Notes: generated from the sequence alone by a model not told the origin. A stretch of DNA of 64,000 bases from Streptomyces sp. NBC_01716 (GCF_036248275.1 NZ_CP109181.1:1178001-1242000); one strand, 5' to 3'. Positions 1 to 11,499 are shown, counted from the stretch's first letter. A program made the numbers and translations.

Positions 1-719
1 AGGCGGCCCGCGCCTGGGGGCGCCCACGGGTCGACGACGCCGGCGCGCGGACCCGGGAGTCCCGTGACGGGGTCGAGGTGGCCCGCGCCCTGTGGGACTC
101 GTGGGAGGACGACGCGGTCATCCGGTCCGTGGCCACCGGCCGCTACCTCGACCGCGAACGGCTCCACTACATCGACTTCACCGGTGAGACCTATGCCGTC
201 AAGGGCCCGGCGATCGTGCCGCGCCCGCCCCAGGGCCAGCTCGTCGTCCTGGGACGGCCCGACCGGGTTCCCTCCGCACAGCTCGACGTCGCCCTCGTCG
301 AGGGGCGCGACCTGGCGTCGGTCGCCACGGCCGCTGCCGCCGCCGGTACGCCCCGCGTCCTCGCCGAGGTCGAGGTGGCGCTGGACACCCCGGGGGCCAC
401 GGCCGCCGAGCGTGTCGCCGACCTGGAACGGCACACGGCCTGGAGCGACCGGGGAAGGCTGCGGCACATCGGCACCGCTGACCAACTCGTAGCTGTGCTG
501 GTTGAGTTGAGCCGTCACGTCGACGGCGTACGACTGCATCCGCTGGTGCTGGACGAGGACCTGGCCGTCCTCTCCCGCCTCGTCCTGCCCGCCCTGTCCG
601 GGCGACGCCTCGTCGCCCGTCCGCTGCCCGGCACGTCTCTGCGCTCGGCCCTGGGTCTGGAGCGCCCTGCCAATCGCTTCACGGCCGCGGCCGTGGCCAC
701 CCAGGAGGACGCCCGATGA
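1..719 (+). CDS. LLM-class flavin-dependent oxidoreductase, C-terminal part (5' end outside window)
   Basis: The reading frame is open from the first bases of the window and ends at 719, so the N-terminal half is missing and the GTG at 78 is not a real start. The segment ARALWDSWEDDAV followed by HYIDFTGETYAVKGP matches the middle of NtaA/SnaA/DszA-type FMN-dependent monooxygenases, which take reduced FMN from a partner reductase. The remaining C-terminal part (about residues 80-213) carries a less conserved barrel end. The next gene starts inside its stop codon (ATGA), so the two are translationally coupled and probably act together. The family is secure; the substrate is unknown. Confidence 0.85.
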   Translation, partial: AARAWGRPRVDDAGARTRESRDGVEVARALWDSWEDDAVIRSVATGRYLDRERLHYIDFTGETYAVKGPAIVPRPPQGQLVVLGRPDRVPSAQLDVALVEGRDLASVATAAAAAGTPRVLAEVEVALDTPGATAAERVADLERHTAWSDRGRLRHIGTADQLVAVLVELSRHVDGVRLHPLVLDEDLAVLSRLVLPALSGRRLVARPLPGTSLRSALGLERPANRFTAAAVATQEDAR

Positions 720-2116
720 CCCTCAGCGATCCCCTCGACGTACCCAGACCGCACGCCCAGCTCCACTTCGGAGTGTTCTTCCAGGGCGTCAACCACTGGA
801 CCATCTGGTCCGCCCCCGACAGCGGCTCCCAGATCGACCCCGCCTCCTTCCGACAGGTCGCCAGGACCGCCGAACGCGGCCTGCTCGACGCGTTCTTCCT
901 CGGCGAGGGCCTCCGGCTGCGCGAAGTCGACGGCAAGATCCACGATCTGGACGTGGCCGGACGACCGGACGCCATCACCCAGCTCGCGGCGCTGGCCGCG
1001 GTCACCCGCCGCATCGGTCTGGTCTCCACCTCCAACACCACCTTCAACGAACCCGCCGATCTGGCCCGCCGCCTGTCCGGCCTCGACCTCCTCTCCGAGG
1101 GCCGCGCCGGCTGGAACGTGGTGACCACGGACAACGCCTGGACCGGCGCCAACTTCCGGCGCGGCGGCTACCTCGACCACGCCGACCGCTACCGGCGCGC
1201 CGAGGAGTTCCTCTCCGTGGCCCGCGCGCTCTGGGACGGCTGGGAGGACGGAGCCGTCGCGCCGGAAGTCGGCGCGCCCGCCTGGTCGGCGCCCGGCGGC
1301 GTACACCAAGTGCGTCACAGGGGACCGCAGTTCGACGTCGACCTCGCCCCGACCCTGCCGCGCAGCGCCCAGGGCCACCCGGTCATCTTCCAGGCCGGGG
1401 ACTCCGGCGAGGGACGCGACTTCGCCGCCCGCAACGCCGACGTCATCTTCTCCGGGCACGGCAACGACTTCGACGACGCGCTGGCCTTCGCCGACGACAT
1501 CCGGCGCCGACTGCGGGCGGTCGGGCGGCCCGACGACGATCTGCGGATCCTGCCCGGCACCGAGATCATCCTCGGCGCCACGGAGGAGGAGGCCCAGGAG
1601 AAGAAGCGCTGGATCCGTCTCCAACAGGTCACCCCGGCCACGGCGTTGGGGATCGCCGGGCCGCTTTGGGGCATCGATCTCTCCGACCGCGACGCCGACG
1701 GGCCGCTGCCGAAGGAAGATCCGGTCGTCAGTGAGAACGACAGCTCCTTCGGTGCACGGCGCATCGCCGACCCGCGTGCGGTCGTGGCCGAGTGGCAGGC
1801 GAAGGCGGAGGCGTACGGCTGGTCGCTGCGCGAGACCGTCATCGCGCTCGGCCCACAACGCGGGCACGTCGGCACCCCGTCCGGCCTGGCGGACAAGTTC
1901 GCCCACTTCGTGCGGCACGGCGCGACCGACGGCTTCAACGTCACGCCCCACCTCATCCCCGACGGCCTCGACGACATCGTCGACCTGCTCGTCCCGGAAC
2001 TCCAGGAACGCGGGATCTACCGCACCGAGTACACCGGCACCACCCTGCGCGAGAACCTCGGTCTGCGCGAACCCCTCACCCACCGGTCCGCGCCGGGCCG
2101 GCGGCAGGCGGGCTGA
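716..2116 (+). CDS. LLM-class flavin-dependent monooxygenase (NtaA/SnaA/DszA type)
   Basis: This 466-residue TIM-barrel monooxygenase probably uses FMNH2 and O2. The N-terminal HFGVFFQGVNHWTIW, the segment GRAGWNVVTTDNAW near residue 130 and the ARALWDGWEDGAV segment are hallmarks of the NtaA/SnaA/DszA branch, which oxidises nitrilotriacetate, pristinamycin precursors or dibenzothiophene sulfones. Length fits the family (about 440-470). The start overlaps the preceding stop by four bases. It sits in one operon with a second homologue upstream, a DUF1684 gene and a peptide-type ABC importer. That suggests oxidative breakdown of an imported small molecule, perhaps a C-S or C-N bond compound. 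That role is inferred from context only. Confidence 0.9.
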   Translation: MTLSDPLDVPRPHAQLHFGVFFQGVNHWTIWSAPDSGSQIDPASFRQVARTAERGLLDAFFLGEGLRLREVDGKIHDLDVAGRPDAITQLAALAAVTRRIGLVSTSNTTFNEPADLARRLSGLDLLSEGRAGWNVVTTDNAWTGANFRRGGYLDHADRYRRAEEFLSVARALWDGWEDGAVAPEVGAPAWSAPGGVHQVRHRGPQFDVDLAPTLPRSAQGHPVIFQAGDSGEGRDFAARNADVIFSGHGNDFDDALAFADDIRRRLRAVGRPDDDLRILPGTEIILGATEEEAQEKKRWIRLQQVTPATALGIAGPLWGIDLSDRDADGPLPKEDPVVSENDSSFGARRIADPRAVVAEWQAKAEAYGWSLRETVIALGPQRGHVGTPSGLADKFAHFVRHGATDGFNVTPHLIPDGLDDIVDLLVPELQERGIYRTEYTGTTLRENLGLREPLTHRSAPGRRQAG

Positions 2117-2189
2117 GCGCCGGACCGGCCGTTCCGCTCATGACCGAGTACACACGACTGACAAGAAGCCGTCACGAAGGAGATTCCCC

Positions 2190-3014
2190 ATGCCCACCGA
2201 GGCCACCACGACGGACCTCCAGGCCTTCACCGAGACCTGGCAGGAGTGGTACCGCGCCCAGGAGGCCCGGCTCGCCGCCCCGCACGGATTCCTCGCGATC
2301 ACCGGACTGCACTGGCTCGACGACCGGCCCCAGCGGTTCCCGGACGCGCCCGGTGCGTGGCGCACCGGGCCGGAGGGGGTCGTCGTCGACCTCGACGACG
2401 GCGAGGAACTGATCGTCGGCGGAACGCCGGTGCGCGGTGAACACCGCTTCGGCGTGCTTCCCGAGCGCGGCGGCGTCGACGCCGTCTGGGGCGACGCCGT
2501 CATCGAGGTCGCCCGGCGCGGCGGGCACGACATCGTACGACCCCGGCACCCGGACGCACCGCTGCGCACGGCCTTCACCGGAACGCCCGCCTACGACCCC
2601 AACCCGCGCTGGGCCGTGAGGGGCCGCTACATTCCCTTCGACACGCCACGGCCGACCACCGTGGGCGCCGCGGTCGAGGGCCTTGAGCATGTGTACGACG
2701 CGCCGGGCAGGGTCGAGTTCGAGCTGGACGGGCGCCGGCTGTCGCTGACCGCGTTCCCCGGTCATGGCGCGGGCCGGCTGATGGTGCTGTTCACCGACGC
2801 GACCTCCGGCGTCACCACCTACGCCGCCAACCGGGCCCTGGCCCTGGAGGCACCCGCCGCCGACGGCACGGTCGTTCTGGACTTCAACCGTGCCGCCAAC
2901 CTGCCGTGCGCCTACACGGACCTGGCCACCTGCCCGCTGCCCCCGGCCGAGAACCGGCTGTCGGTGGCGATCGAGGCCGGCCAGAAGATCCCGCGCGAGC
3001 GCGGCGGTTCCTGA
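2190..3014 (+). CDS. DUF1684 domain protein
   Basis: This 274-residue soluble protein resembles the DUF1684 family. Visible features are an N-terminal helix with WREWYRxQE-like spacing (TWQEWYRAQEARL), the HGFLAITGLHWL motif, the NPRWAVRGRYIPF strand around residue 140, and the C-terminal FNRAANLPCAYTDLATCPLPPAENRL block, which is the most conserved part of the family. No enzymatic role is established for the family. ATG 2190 was chosen because GAAGGAGA lies seven bases upstream. It follows two flavin monooxygenases by 73 bp and precedes the importer genes, so it probably belongs to the same catabolic unit. Confidence 0.85.
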   Translation: MPTEATTTDLQAFTETWQEWYRAQEARLAAPHGFLAITGLHWLDDRPQRFPDAPGAWRTGPEGVVVDLDDGEELIVGGTPVRGEHRFGVLPERGGVDAVWGDAVIEVARRGGHDIVRPRHPDAPLRTAFTGTPAYDPNPRWAVRGRYIPFDTPRPTTVGAAVEGLEHVYDAPGRVEFELDGRRLSLTAFPGHGAGRLMVLFTDATSGVTTYAANRALALEAPAADGTVVLDFNRAANLPCAYTDLATCPLPPAENRLSVAIEAGQKIPRERGGS

Positions 3015-3185
3015 ACGGGACCCTGACGCGCCTTCCCCCCCCGCCGGCCGCGGTACGGCACCTGTCGCCACCGCACCCGCCGACGCCTGATCTCCGTCTG
3101 CCGGTGATCCCCGTTTCCCCCTGATCCCTGGCTCTACAGCACTCCCCCGGGACCGGCGTCGCTCCGGCCGGGGCCACACGCCCAC

Positions 3186-3197
3186 GCACGGCCGTGC
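3186..3197. promoter_or_regulatory. 12-bp palindrome upstream of importer genes
   Basis: GCACGGCCGTGC is a perfect palindrome 46 bp before the lipoprotein start, in a 229-bp gap that otherwise shows no gene. It could be an operator. In DNA this GC-rich, such palindromes also arise by chance, so this is a weak call. Confidence 0.25.
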
Positions 3198-3243
3198 CTC
3201 GTACGGCGTCCGTGCCAGGTGACACGAGTAGGAGAAGCCCTCC

Positions 3244-4863
3244 GTGACGACGCTTCCCGATGTCAGATCCACCCGGTGGGCGGCACTGACCGCCCTGGTG
3301 ACCACCAGTGTTCTGCTGACCGCCTGCGGCTCCGGCGGAGGCGATTCCGGCAGTGGCACCGGGCGGCCCGAGTCCGGCGGCACCCTGACCTTCGCGGTGG
3401 GCTCGGACGCCGGCTGCCTGGATCCGCAGCAGGTCGCCAGCAACGAGACCATCTATTCGGTGCGCCAGATCGTGGACTCCCTGACGGATCAGGACCCCAG
3501 GACCGGCAAGATCGTGCCATGGCTGGCGAAGAGCTGGGACGTCAGCTCCGACGCCACGGCGTTCACCTTCCGGCTGCGCCCGGACGTCACCTTCAGCGAC
3601 GGGTCGAAGCTGACCGCTCAGGTGGTCAAGGACAACTTCGACGCGGTGCCCCGGCTCGGTGCGCTCGGCACCCTCGCGCAGGGCTATCTGAGCGGCGTCA
3701 AGAGCACCACGGTGACCGGCCCGCTCACCGTGAAGGTGACCTTCGGGCAGCCCAACGCCCAGTTCCTGCAGGCCACTTCGACGCACTCGCTCGGCATAGA
3801 GTCCTCGGCGAGCGTGCGGAGGACCCCACAGCAGAAGTGCGGCGACGGGGTGATCGGGTCCGGGCCGTTCGTGCTGAAGCGGTATGTGCAGAACCAGTCG
3901 CTCACCCTCGCCAAGCGCACCGGATACGCCTGGGGCTCCTCGCGGTGGAGCAAGAAGGGCGAGGCGTACCTGGACGAGCTGGTGTTCAAGGTCGTACCGG
4001 AGGCGGGGGTACGGGCGGGCAGTCTCCAGTCCGGTCAGGTGGACGCGATCAGCAGCGTCGGCAAGGCCAACGAAGCGGCGCTCAAGGGCGGCCAGGTCTC
4101 CCTCCAGCGACGGGCCAACCCGGGCGTCGTGTTCGGTCTCGGCCTCAACAACTCACGGCCGGCCCTGAAGGACGCGAGGGTGCGCCGGGCGATCCTGTAC
4201 GCCATCGACCGGCAGCAGATCGCGGACACCGTGTTCCCGACCGGCACCCGGCCGGCGACCAGCATCCTCGCGCACACCACGCCCGACTACACCAGCCTCG
4301 CCCCGGATCTGACGTCCGACGCGGCCAAGGCCAAGCCCCTGCTGGACGCGGCCGGTTGGCAGGCCGGCAGTGACGGCATCCGCACCAAGGACGGCAAGAA
4401 GCTCGGTCTGACCATCAACTGGATCCCCAACGCCGACACCAACCAGCCCGCGCTGGAGCTGATCCAGCAGCAACTCAAGGCCATCGGCGTCCAGGTGACC
4501 CTCAAGCAGCTCCAGCTCACCCAGCTCACGCCGACGCTGCAGTCGGGCGACTACGACGCGGCCTGGGGCAACGTCACCCGTGCCGACCCGGACATCCTGC
4601 GCAGCTCCTTCTCCACCGGGCTGGCCAACTTCTACCGCATACCGACGAGCGGCCTGGACACGGCCCTGACCGCGCAGGCCGCGACCACGGACACCGCAAA
4701 GCGAAAGCAACTGATCGGCCAGGCCCAGCAGTTGATTGTGCGGAACGCCTATTACGTGCCGGTCGTCGAGCTCCAGACCCAGTTGGGTGTGTCGAAGCGG
4801 GTGCACGACCTGAACTTCGACGCCTCCAGCCGGCTCCAGCTGCACGACACCTGGATCGGCTAG
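3244..4863 (+). CDS. ABC importer substrate-binding lipoprotein, family 5
   Basis: This 539-residue secreted lipoprotein binds the ligand outside the membrane. A hydrophobic signal ends in the lipobox LLTAC with Cys28 as the lipidated residue. Family-5 features follow: GGTLTFAVGSDAGCLDPQQ, VRQIVDSLTDQDPRTGKIVPWLAKSW and VRRAILYAIDRQQIADTVF. The family binds peptides, nickel chelates, opines and other organics. The GTG start has AGGAGA nine bases upstream. Two permeases and a fused ATPase follow in the usual order, completing the transporter. The flavin monooxygenases on both sides suggest the imported ligand is their substrate. Confidence 0.92.
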   Translation: MTTLPDVRSTRWAALTALVTTSVLLTACGSGGGDSGSGTGRPESGGTLTFAVGSDAGCLDPQQVASNETIYSVRQIVDSLTDQDPRTGKIVPWLAKSWDVSSDATAFTFRLRPDVTFSDGSKLTAQVVKDNFDAVPRLGALGTLAQGYLSGVKSTTVTGPLTVKVTFGQPNAQFLQATSTHSLGIESSASVRRTPQQKCGDGVIGSGPFVLKRYVQNQSLTLAKRTGYAWGSSRWSKKGEAYLDELVFKVVPEAGVRAGSLQSGQVDAISSVGKANEAALKGGQVSLQRRANPGVVFGLGLNNSRPALKDARVRRAILYAIDRQQIADTVFPTGTRPATSILAHTTPDYTSLAPDLTSDAAKAKPLLDAAGWQAGSDGIRTKDGKKLGLTINWIPNADTNQPALELIQQQLKAIGVQVTLKQLQLTQLTPTLQSGDYDAAWGNVTRADPDILRSSFSTGLANFYRIPTSGLDTALTAQAATTDTAKRKQLIGQAQQLIVRNAYYVPVVELQTQLGVSKRVHDLNFDASSRLQLHDTWIG

Positions 4864-4866
4864 GGC

Positions 4867-5826
4867 ATGCGCCGCTATGTGATCAAACGGCTCGCGCAGG
4901 CGGTCGGCGTGCTGTGGGCGGCGTACACGGTCTCGTTCCTGGTGCTGGACTATCTGCCGGGCGACCCGGTCACGGCGATGGCCGGTGCCGGGATGGACTC
5001 GGGACAGGTCGACCCGGAGCAGATCGCCGCCCTGCGGCACGAGTACGGCTTCGACAAGCCGGTGCTCGTGCAGTACGCCGACTATCTCGGCCGGGCGGTG
5101 CGCGGGGACTTCGGTGACTCGGTCGCCACCGGCCGCCCGGTCACCTCGACGCTGGCCGACGCCCTGCCGCAGACACTGCAGTTGACCGGCGCGGCCCTGT
5201 TGCTCGCGGTGGTACTCGGCGGCGGTCTGGCGGTGCTGGCGACCTACACCGCCCGGCGCTGGCTGCGGCAGTTCCTGCTGTCGCTGCCGCCGCTGGGGGT
5301 GTCCGTCCCGACGTTCTGGGTGGGGCTGCTGCTGGTCGAGACGTTCTCCTTCCGGCTGCGCTGGTTCCCCGCGTTCGGCAACGACGGACTCAAGGGGCTG
5401 GTGCTGCCGGCCCTGACGCTGGCGGTGCCGACCGGCGCGCAGATAGCCCAGGTGCTCGCCAAGAGCCTGCTCACCGCACTGGACCAGGCGTATGTGGAGA
5501 CCGCACGGGCCAAGGGCGCCGGCCGGTGGCGAATCCATCTGCGGCACGCCCTGCGCAACGCGTCCCTGCCGGCGCTGACGGTCGTGGGCCTGCTGGTGGG
5601 GCAGCTGATCGCCGGTTCCGTGGTCGTCGAGACGGTGTTCTCCCGCGACGGCCTGGGCCGCGTCACCGCGGCGGCGGTCACGGCCCAGGACATCCCGCTG
5701 GTCCAAGGAGTGGTGATGTTCGGGGCGCTGATCTTTGTGACGACGAACCTGGTCATCGACCTGGTCTATCCACTCCTCGACCCGCGGATCGTTGTGGCCT
5801 CACGCAGAAGGGCGGCACTCGCATGA
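4867..5826 (+). CDS. ABC importer permease, DppB type
   Basis: This 319-residue membrane protein has six predicted transmembrane helices, beginning with IKRLAQAVGVLWAAYTVSFLVL. The coupling loop ETARAKGAGRWRIHLRHALRNASLPALT carries the EAA motif of peptide/nickel permeases. The LVLPALTLAVPTGAQIAQVLAKSL block precedes it. Only three bases separate it from the lipoprotein gene, and the next permease starts inside its stop codon, so expression is coupled. Confidence 0.92.
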   Translation: MRRYVIKRLAQAVGVLWAAYTVSFLVLDYLPGDPVTAMAGAGMDSGQVDPEQIAALRHEYGFDKPVLVQYADYLGRAVRGDFGDSVATGRPVTSTLADALPQTLQLTGAALLLAVVLGGGLAVLATYTARRWLRQFLLSLPPLGVSVPTFWVGLLLVETFSFRLRWFPAFGNDGLKGLVLPALTLAVPTGAQIAQVLAKSLLTALDQAYVETARAKGAGRWRIHLRHALRNASLPALTVVGLLVGQLIAGSVVVETVFSRDGLGRVTAAAVTAQDIPLVQGVVMFGALIFVTTNLVIDLVYPLLDPRIVVASRRRAALA

Positions 5827-6742
5827 GCCAGAGCCTTGTCGACGACCCGGCCGAGGCGGCGCCGGGACCGGCCCGCCCGGTCGAGGCCGGTTCGGGGCCG
5901 GAGCCGGGACGCCGCCTGGACGCGGGGCGGCTGCTGCGCTTCATGGTGCGCCGCCCGGGTCTGCTGCTGTCGGTGGTCGTCCTCGTACTGGTGGTGCTGG
6001 CCTCGTTCCGGCCCGGCCTGTTCACCTCGCAGGACCCGCTGAAGGGCGTGCCGTCGGCGAACTTCCGCGGTCCGAGCGGCAGTCACTGGTTCGGCACCGA
6101 CGAGCTGGGCCGTGATGTGTTCTCGCGAGTCGTCCACGGCGCCCAACTGTCCCTGAAGGCAACGCTGATCGCGGTACTGGTCGCGTTCGTGATCGGCGGG
6201 CTGCTCGGGGTCGTCGCCGGGTTCGTGGGCCGCTGGGTGGACGACGTGTTGATGCGCTTCGTGGACGTACTCCTGTCCATCCCCGCCCTGTTCATGTCCC
6301 TGGCACTGGTCACGGCGCTGGGCTACGGCACGGTCAAGGTGGCGGTTGCCGTCGGCATCGCCAGCGTCGCCGCGTTCGCGCGAGTGGCCCGCGCGGAGGT
6401 GCTGCGGGTGCGGCAGGCGGTGTTCGTGGAGGCGTCGCGCGCGAGCGGGGCCCGCTGGTACTCGGTGCTGGGCCGGCACGTGCTGCCCAACGCGGCGGGC
6501 CCGGTGATCGTCCTGGCCACCCTCGACTTCGGCGCCTCCATCCTGGCCGTGTCAGCCCTGAGCTTCCTCGGCTACGGCGCTCCCCCGCCGGCCCCGGAAT
6601 GGGGCACGTTGATCTCCGACGGCCGCAACTACCTCGCCAACGCCTGGTGGCTGACCGCGCTCCCCGGGCTCGCGATCGCCGCGACCGTGCTGGCCACCAA
6701 CCGCATCGCCCGAGCACTGGACGGCGAATGGTCCCGACAGCG

Positions 6743-6746
<4 letters not shown>
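5823..6746 (+). CDS. ABC importer permease, DppC type
   Basis: This 307-residue permease is the second half of the translocation channel. After a charged N-terminus come FGTDELGRDVFSRVVHG, the periplasmic signature of DppC/OppC proteins, about five transmembrane helices, and the EAA loop VEASRASGARWYSVLGRHVLPN. ATG 5823 was chosen because it overlaps the upstream TGA (ATGA). Its own stop overlaps the ATPase start in the same way. Confidence 0.92.
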
Positions 6747-8419
<1,673 letters not shown>

Positions 8420-8432
8420 GGACCACGGTCGC

Positions 8433-9491
8433 ATGAGCACACCCACTATCACCTCACTGGCCCTTCTCACCCCGGGCAACTTCGCCGACGACGACCCGTA
8501 CACCGGCCTGGAGGAGACACTCCAACTCTTCGAGTACGGCGAGCGGTTGGGCTTCGACGGCGCCTGGATCCGCCAGCGCCACCTCGAACACGGCGTCGGT
8601 TCGGCCGCCGTGTTCCTCGCCGCGGCCGGCCAGCGCACCGAGCGGATCGAGCTCGGCACGGCGGTCATCCCGATCGGCTACGAGAGCCCCTTCCGCCTCG
8701 CCGAGGACCTGGCCCTGGCCGACGTACTGTCCCGCGGCCGCCTCCAGGTCGGCTTCAGCACCGGCATGCCCCACGCCGGCCTGCTCGGCGACCTGGTGTA
8801 CGACGGCGACTGGCGCGGCTTCGACCTGTCGTACGGCAGGATCGCCCGCCTCGTCGACAACTTGCGCGGCGACTACCTCGGCGGCCCGGACACCGTGATC
8901 CACTCACCCGGCAACGTCCAGCGGCCGCGGCTGCAGCCGCACAACCCGGGTCTGGTGGAGCGGATCTGGTACGGCGGAGGCAGCTCCCGGTCGGTCCGCT
9001 GGGCCGCCGAGCAGGGTCTCAGCCTCCTGTCCGGCAACATCGTCTCCGGCGAGGACACCGACGACTTCACCACCGCCCAGCTGAACCTGCTCTCGGAGTA
9101 CCGGCGCGGCCTGGGCGACGACCGGCCGACGGCGCGAGTGGCGCTCGGGCGGGTGATCGTGCCGCTCGACAGCGCCGACACGCTCACCCGGGCCCGCTAC
9201 CGGGACTACGCGGCTGGTCGGCGCGAACGCACCCTGAAGCCGCAGAAGTTGGCAGCGTTGGGCGGGAAACGGTTCCTGTTCGCGCCGGACGTCGTGGGAA
9301 CCGCGGAGCAGATCCTGGAGCAGCTGACCGCGGACCCCGTGCTCGCCCAGGTGTCGGAGCTGCGTCTGGAGCTGCCGTACGAGTTCCATCGCGAGGAGTA
9401 CGAACAGATCCTGCACGACGTACGGCACCTGATCGCCCCCGACCTGGGCTGGCGCCCCGCTTCCCCGGCGGCTCAGGAGACGGGCCGGTGA
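8433..9491 (+). CDS. LLM-class flavin-dependent oxidoreductase (luciferase-like)
   Basis: This 352-residue protein belongs to the luciferase-like superfamily but to a different branch from the two at the left edge. Motifs include ITSLALLTPGNFADDDP at the start, GFDGAWIRQRHLEHGVGSAAVFLAA, RIELGTAVIPIGYESPFRLAEDLALADVLS (about residues 70-100) and GRLQVGFSTGMPH. It begins 13 bp after the ATPase stop and is the last gene of the forward operon. Oxidation of the imported compound or a derivative is likely; no substrate can be named. Confidence 0.88.
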   Translation: MSTPTITSLALLTPGNFADDDPYTGLEETLQLFEYGERLGFDGAWIRQRHLEHGVGSAAVFLAAAGQRTERIELGTAVIPIGYESPFRLAEDLALADVLSRGRLQVGFSTGMPHAGLLGDLVYDGDWRGFDLSYGRIARLVDNLRGDYLGGPDTVIHSPGNVQRPRLQPHNPGLVERIWYGGGSSRSVRWAAEQGLSLLSGNIVSGEDTDDFTTAQLNLLSEYRRGLGDDRPTARVALGRVIVPLDSADTLTRARYRDYAAGRRERTLKPQKLAALGGKRFLFAPDVVGTAEQILEQLTADPVLAQVSELRLELPYEFHREEYEQILHDVRHLIAPDLGWRPASPAAQETGR

Positions 9492-9512
9492 GTCCGCTTC
9501 CGGAGCAGTGGT

Positions 9513-10349
9513 TCACGAGTCGAAGGGCCGCACCTCCTGGATCGCCTCGGCGAAAGTCCGTGGTGCGCGGCCGAGTGCGCGCCGCACCCCGTCGGACACG
9601 TACGCGTCCTTACCCAGGCTGAGCGACTCGGCCACGTTGGCGAACGCCTCGGCGTCCGTGGCCGGCACTCCCTGTTCCACGAGTTCGGTGATGTACTCGC
9701 GCCTCGACAGCGGTACGTAACGTACGGTGCGGCCGATGGTCTCGGACAAGGTGGTGGCCACTTCGGTGAGCGTCACCGCGCTGGGACCGGACAACTCGTA
9801 GGTCTGGCCGGTGTGGCCGTCCGCGGTGAGAGCGGCGACCACCACCGCGGCGACATCGTCGGCATCCAGGAAGCCGGCGGCGCCGTCACCGGCGGACAGG
9901 CGCAGCTCACCGGCTCGGACGGCGTCCGCGTAGATGCCTTCGGTGAAGACCTGCGCGAGCCAGCCGGGGCGGATGATGGTCCATTCCAGCCCGCTGTCGC
10001 GTACGGCGGCCTCGCTGTCGAGCGCGGCTTCCCGGACGGCGCCGCTCCCCTTGATGAAATCGGGGTCGTCGAGGCCCCGGCCCGAGGCCAGGACGACACG
10101 TCGCACTCCATGACGCAGCGCTCTGTCGAGGAAGGGACGAACGAGCCGACTGCCGTTGAGCTGCACGAGGTACAGCCCGCGCACACCGTCAAGAGCTGCG
10201 TCCCATGTGCTGGAGTCGGTCCAGTCGAAGGGATGCTCGCCGGTGCGCGACGCTGCGCGTACGGGTGTCCCGAGAGCTCGCAGACGGGCTACGACGCGGC
10301 TACCGGACTTGCCTGTGGCCCCGGTGACGAGGATCAGTGGTGTGTTCAT
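9513..10349 (-). CDS. NmrA-like NAD(P)-binding protein / quinone reductase family
   Basis: This 278-residue atypical SDR has the nucleotide-binding motif VTGATGKSGSRVVARL at residues 8-23, GLYLVQLNGSR, VVLASGRGLDD and the WTIIRPGWLAQVF block around residue 135. This fits NmrA/QOR2-like proteins, which are NAD(P)H-dependent quinone reductases or redox-sensing regulators. There is no YxxxK catalytic pair. ATG 10349 was chosen because homology starts immediately after it. It diverges from an AraC-type regulator 78 bp away, the usual arrangement when that regulator controls it. Confidence 0.85.
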   Translation of the reverse strand: MNTPLILVTGATGKSGSRVVARLRALGTPVRAASRTGEHPFDWTDSSTWDAALDGVRGLYLVQLNGSRLVRPFLDRALRHGVRRVVLASGRGLDDPDFIKGSGAVREAALDSEAAVRDSGLEWTIIRPGWLAQVFTEGIYADAVRAGELRLSAGDGAAGFLDADDVAAVVVAALTADGHTGQTYELSGPSAVTLTEVATTLSETIGRTVRYVPLSRREYITELVEQGVPATDAEAFANVAESLSLGKDAYVSDGVRRALGRAPRTFAEAIQEVRPFDS

Positions 10350-10427
10350 GCCTTGAGCCAACCGCGAGAGGGTGCGAGGAGCCATGCTCGGGACGATTTG
10401 ATCGATGTCACAGCGTCTAAACTCGTG

Positions 10428-11360
10428 ATGGTGGATGCCGTGTCCGAGTTGCTGGCAGATGTGTGGGGTCGCGGTGCGGTGTTCCGGTCGACGGTCCTGC
10501 GACCGCCTTGGGCACTGCGGATGGCCACCGACGCCCCACTGATGCTGGCCACAATGCTGCGAGGGCGCGCCTGGTTGGTTGCCGACGGACGAGACCCTGT
10601 GCACATGACCGCGGGTGACATCGCTGTTGTACGTCGCGACGTGCCCTACATCGTGGCCGATACTCCGTCATCGGCCTTGTTCCCGGACGTGACACGGACG
10701 GTGACCGCGGCCGACCACTGTCCTGGCGGCACCGGGCCCACTCGCTCCTGCGGCAGGCGGGACGGCGAACTCGACGAGGGTCCTGTACTGCTCAGCGGCG
10801 CGTTCACACGGCGCGGTGGCCTCAGCGAGCATCTGCTGCAAGCCCTGCCCGACCTTCTCGTCACGTCGGCCGCCGGAAGTGCGATCCCGCCGCCGCAGGT
10901 GATGGCCGAGGAAGTTACCCGGCCCCGTCCGGGCCAGGTACTGATACTGGAACGACTGTTGGACCTGCTCTTGGTCGCGGCACTGCGCGAGTGGTTCGAC
11001 AACGGCCCTGACCGGTGCCGCGCGTTGGACGACCCACGTACGGGCAACGCCCTGCGGCTGATGCACGACACCCCCGCACATCCGTGGACGGTGGCCGAAC
11101 TCGCCGCCAGGACCGGAGTGTCGAGGGCGTCATTTGCCCACCACTTCGCGTCTCTGGTCGGCGAACCTCCGATGACCTACCTGATGAGTTGGCGGATCGC
11201 CCTGGCTGCGGAACTGTTGCGCGACACCGACCTGACCGTCGACGCCGTCGCCCGACGGGTCGGCTACTCCGGGGCGTTCGCATTGAGCGCGGCGTTCAAA
11301 CGAGTACGCGGCTCGCGTCCCAGCGACCACCGGCGCACCGCCCGACAACCGGAACACTGA
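10428..11360 (+). CDS. AraC-family transcriptional regulator (cupin + HTH)
   Basis: This 310-residue regulator has an N-terminal cupin-type sensing domain (about residues 5-180: RSTVLRPPWALRM, GRAWLVADGRDPVHMTAGDIAVVRRDVPYIV). Two AraC helix-turn-helix motifs follow: WTVAELAARTGVSRASFAHHF and LTVDAVARRVGYSGAFALSAAFKRVRGSRPSDHR. This cupin_6/AraC layout is common next to oxidoreductase genes. It is divergent from the NmrA-like gene and probably controls it and itself. GTG 10425 is an equally possible start; no clear ribosome site precedes either, so the message may be leaderless. Confidence 0.88.
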   Translation: MVDAVSELLADVWGRGAVFRSTVLRPPWALRMATDAPLMLATMLRGRAWLVADGRDPVHMTAGDIAVVRRDVPYIVADTPSSALFPDVTRTVTAADHCPGGTGPTRSCGRRDGELDEGPVLLSGAFTRRGGLSEHLLQALPDLLVTSAAGSAIPPPQVMAEEVTRPRPGQVLILERLLDLLLVAALREWFDNGPDRCRALDDPRTGNALRLMHDTPAHPWTVAELAARTGVSRASFAHHFASLVGEPPMTYLMSWRIALAAELLRDTDLTVDAVARRVGYSGAFALSAAFKRVRGSRPSDHRRTARQPEH

Positions 11361-11437
11361 ACTACTTCAGTATTGCCACGTTATTGGAACCGTATGGGGA
11401 CTTGCTGTCTAGTGCTGTGACCGCGCCGGAACGTGAC

Positions 11438-11470
11438 GGAGCCCGGGAGCATGTCCAGCTCCCGGGCTCC
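11438..11470 (-). terminator. Strong stem-loop terminator after tRNA-like array
   Basis: A perfect 13-bp inverted repeat (GGAGCCCGGGAGC / GCTCCCGGGCTCC) encloses a 7-base loop. It lies about 30 bases past the last tRNA-like sequence on the minus strand and 78 bases past the AraC stop on the plus strand, so it could end both transcripts. No long T tract follows, which is usual in Streptomyces. Confidence 0.7.
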
Positions 11471-11499
11471 AGCTTGCCACCCATTTGCGCACACCGGCG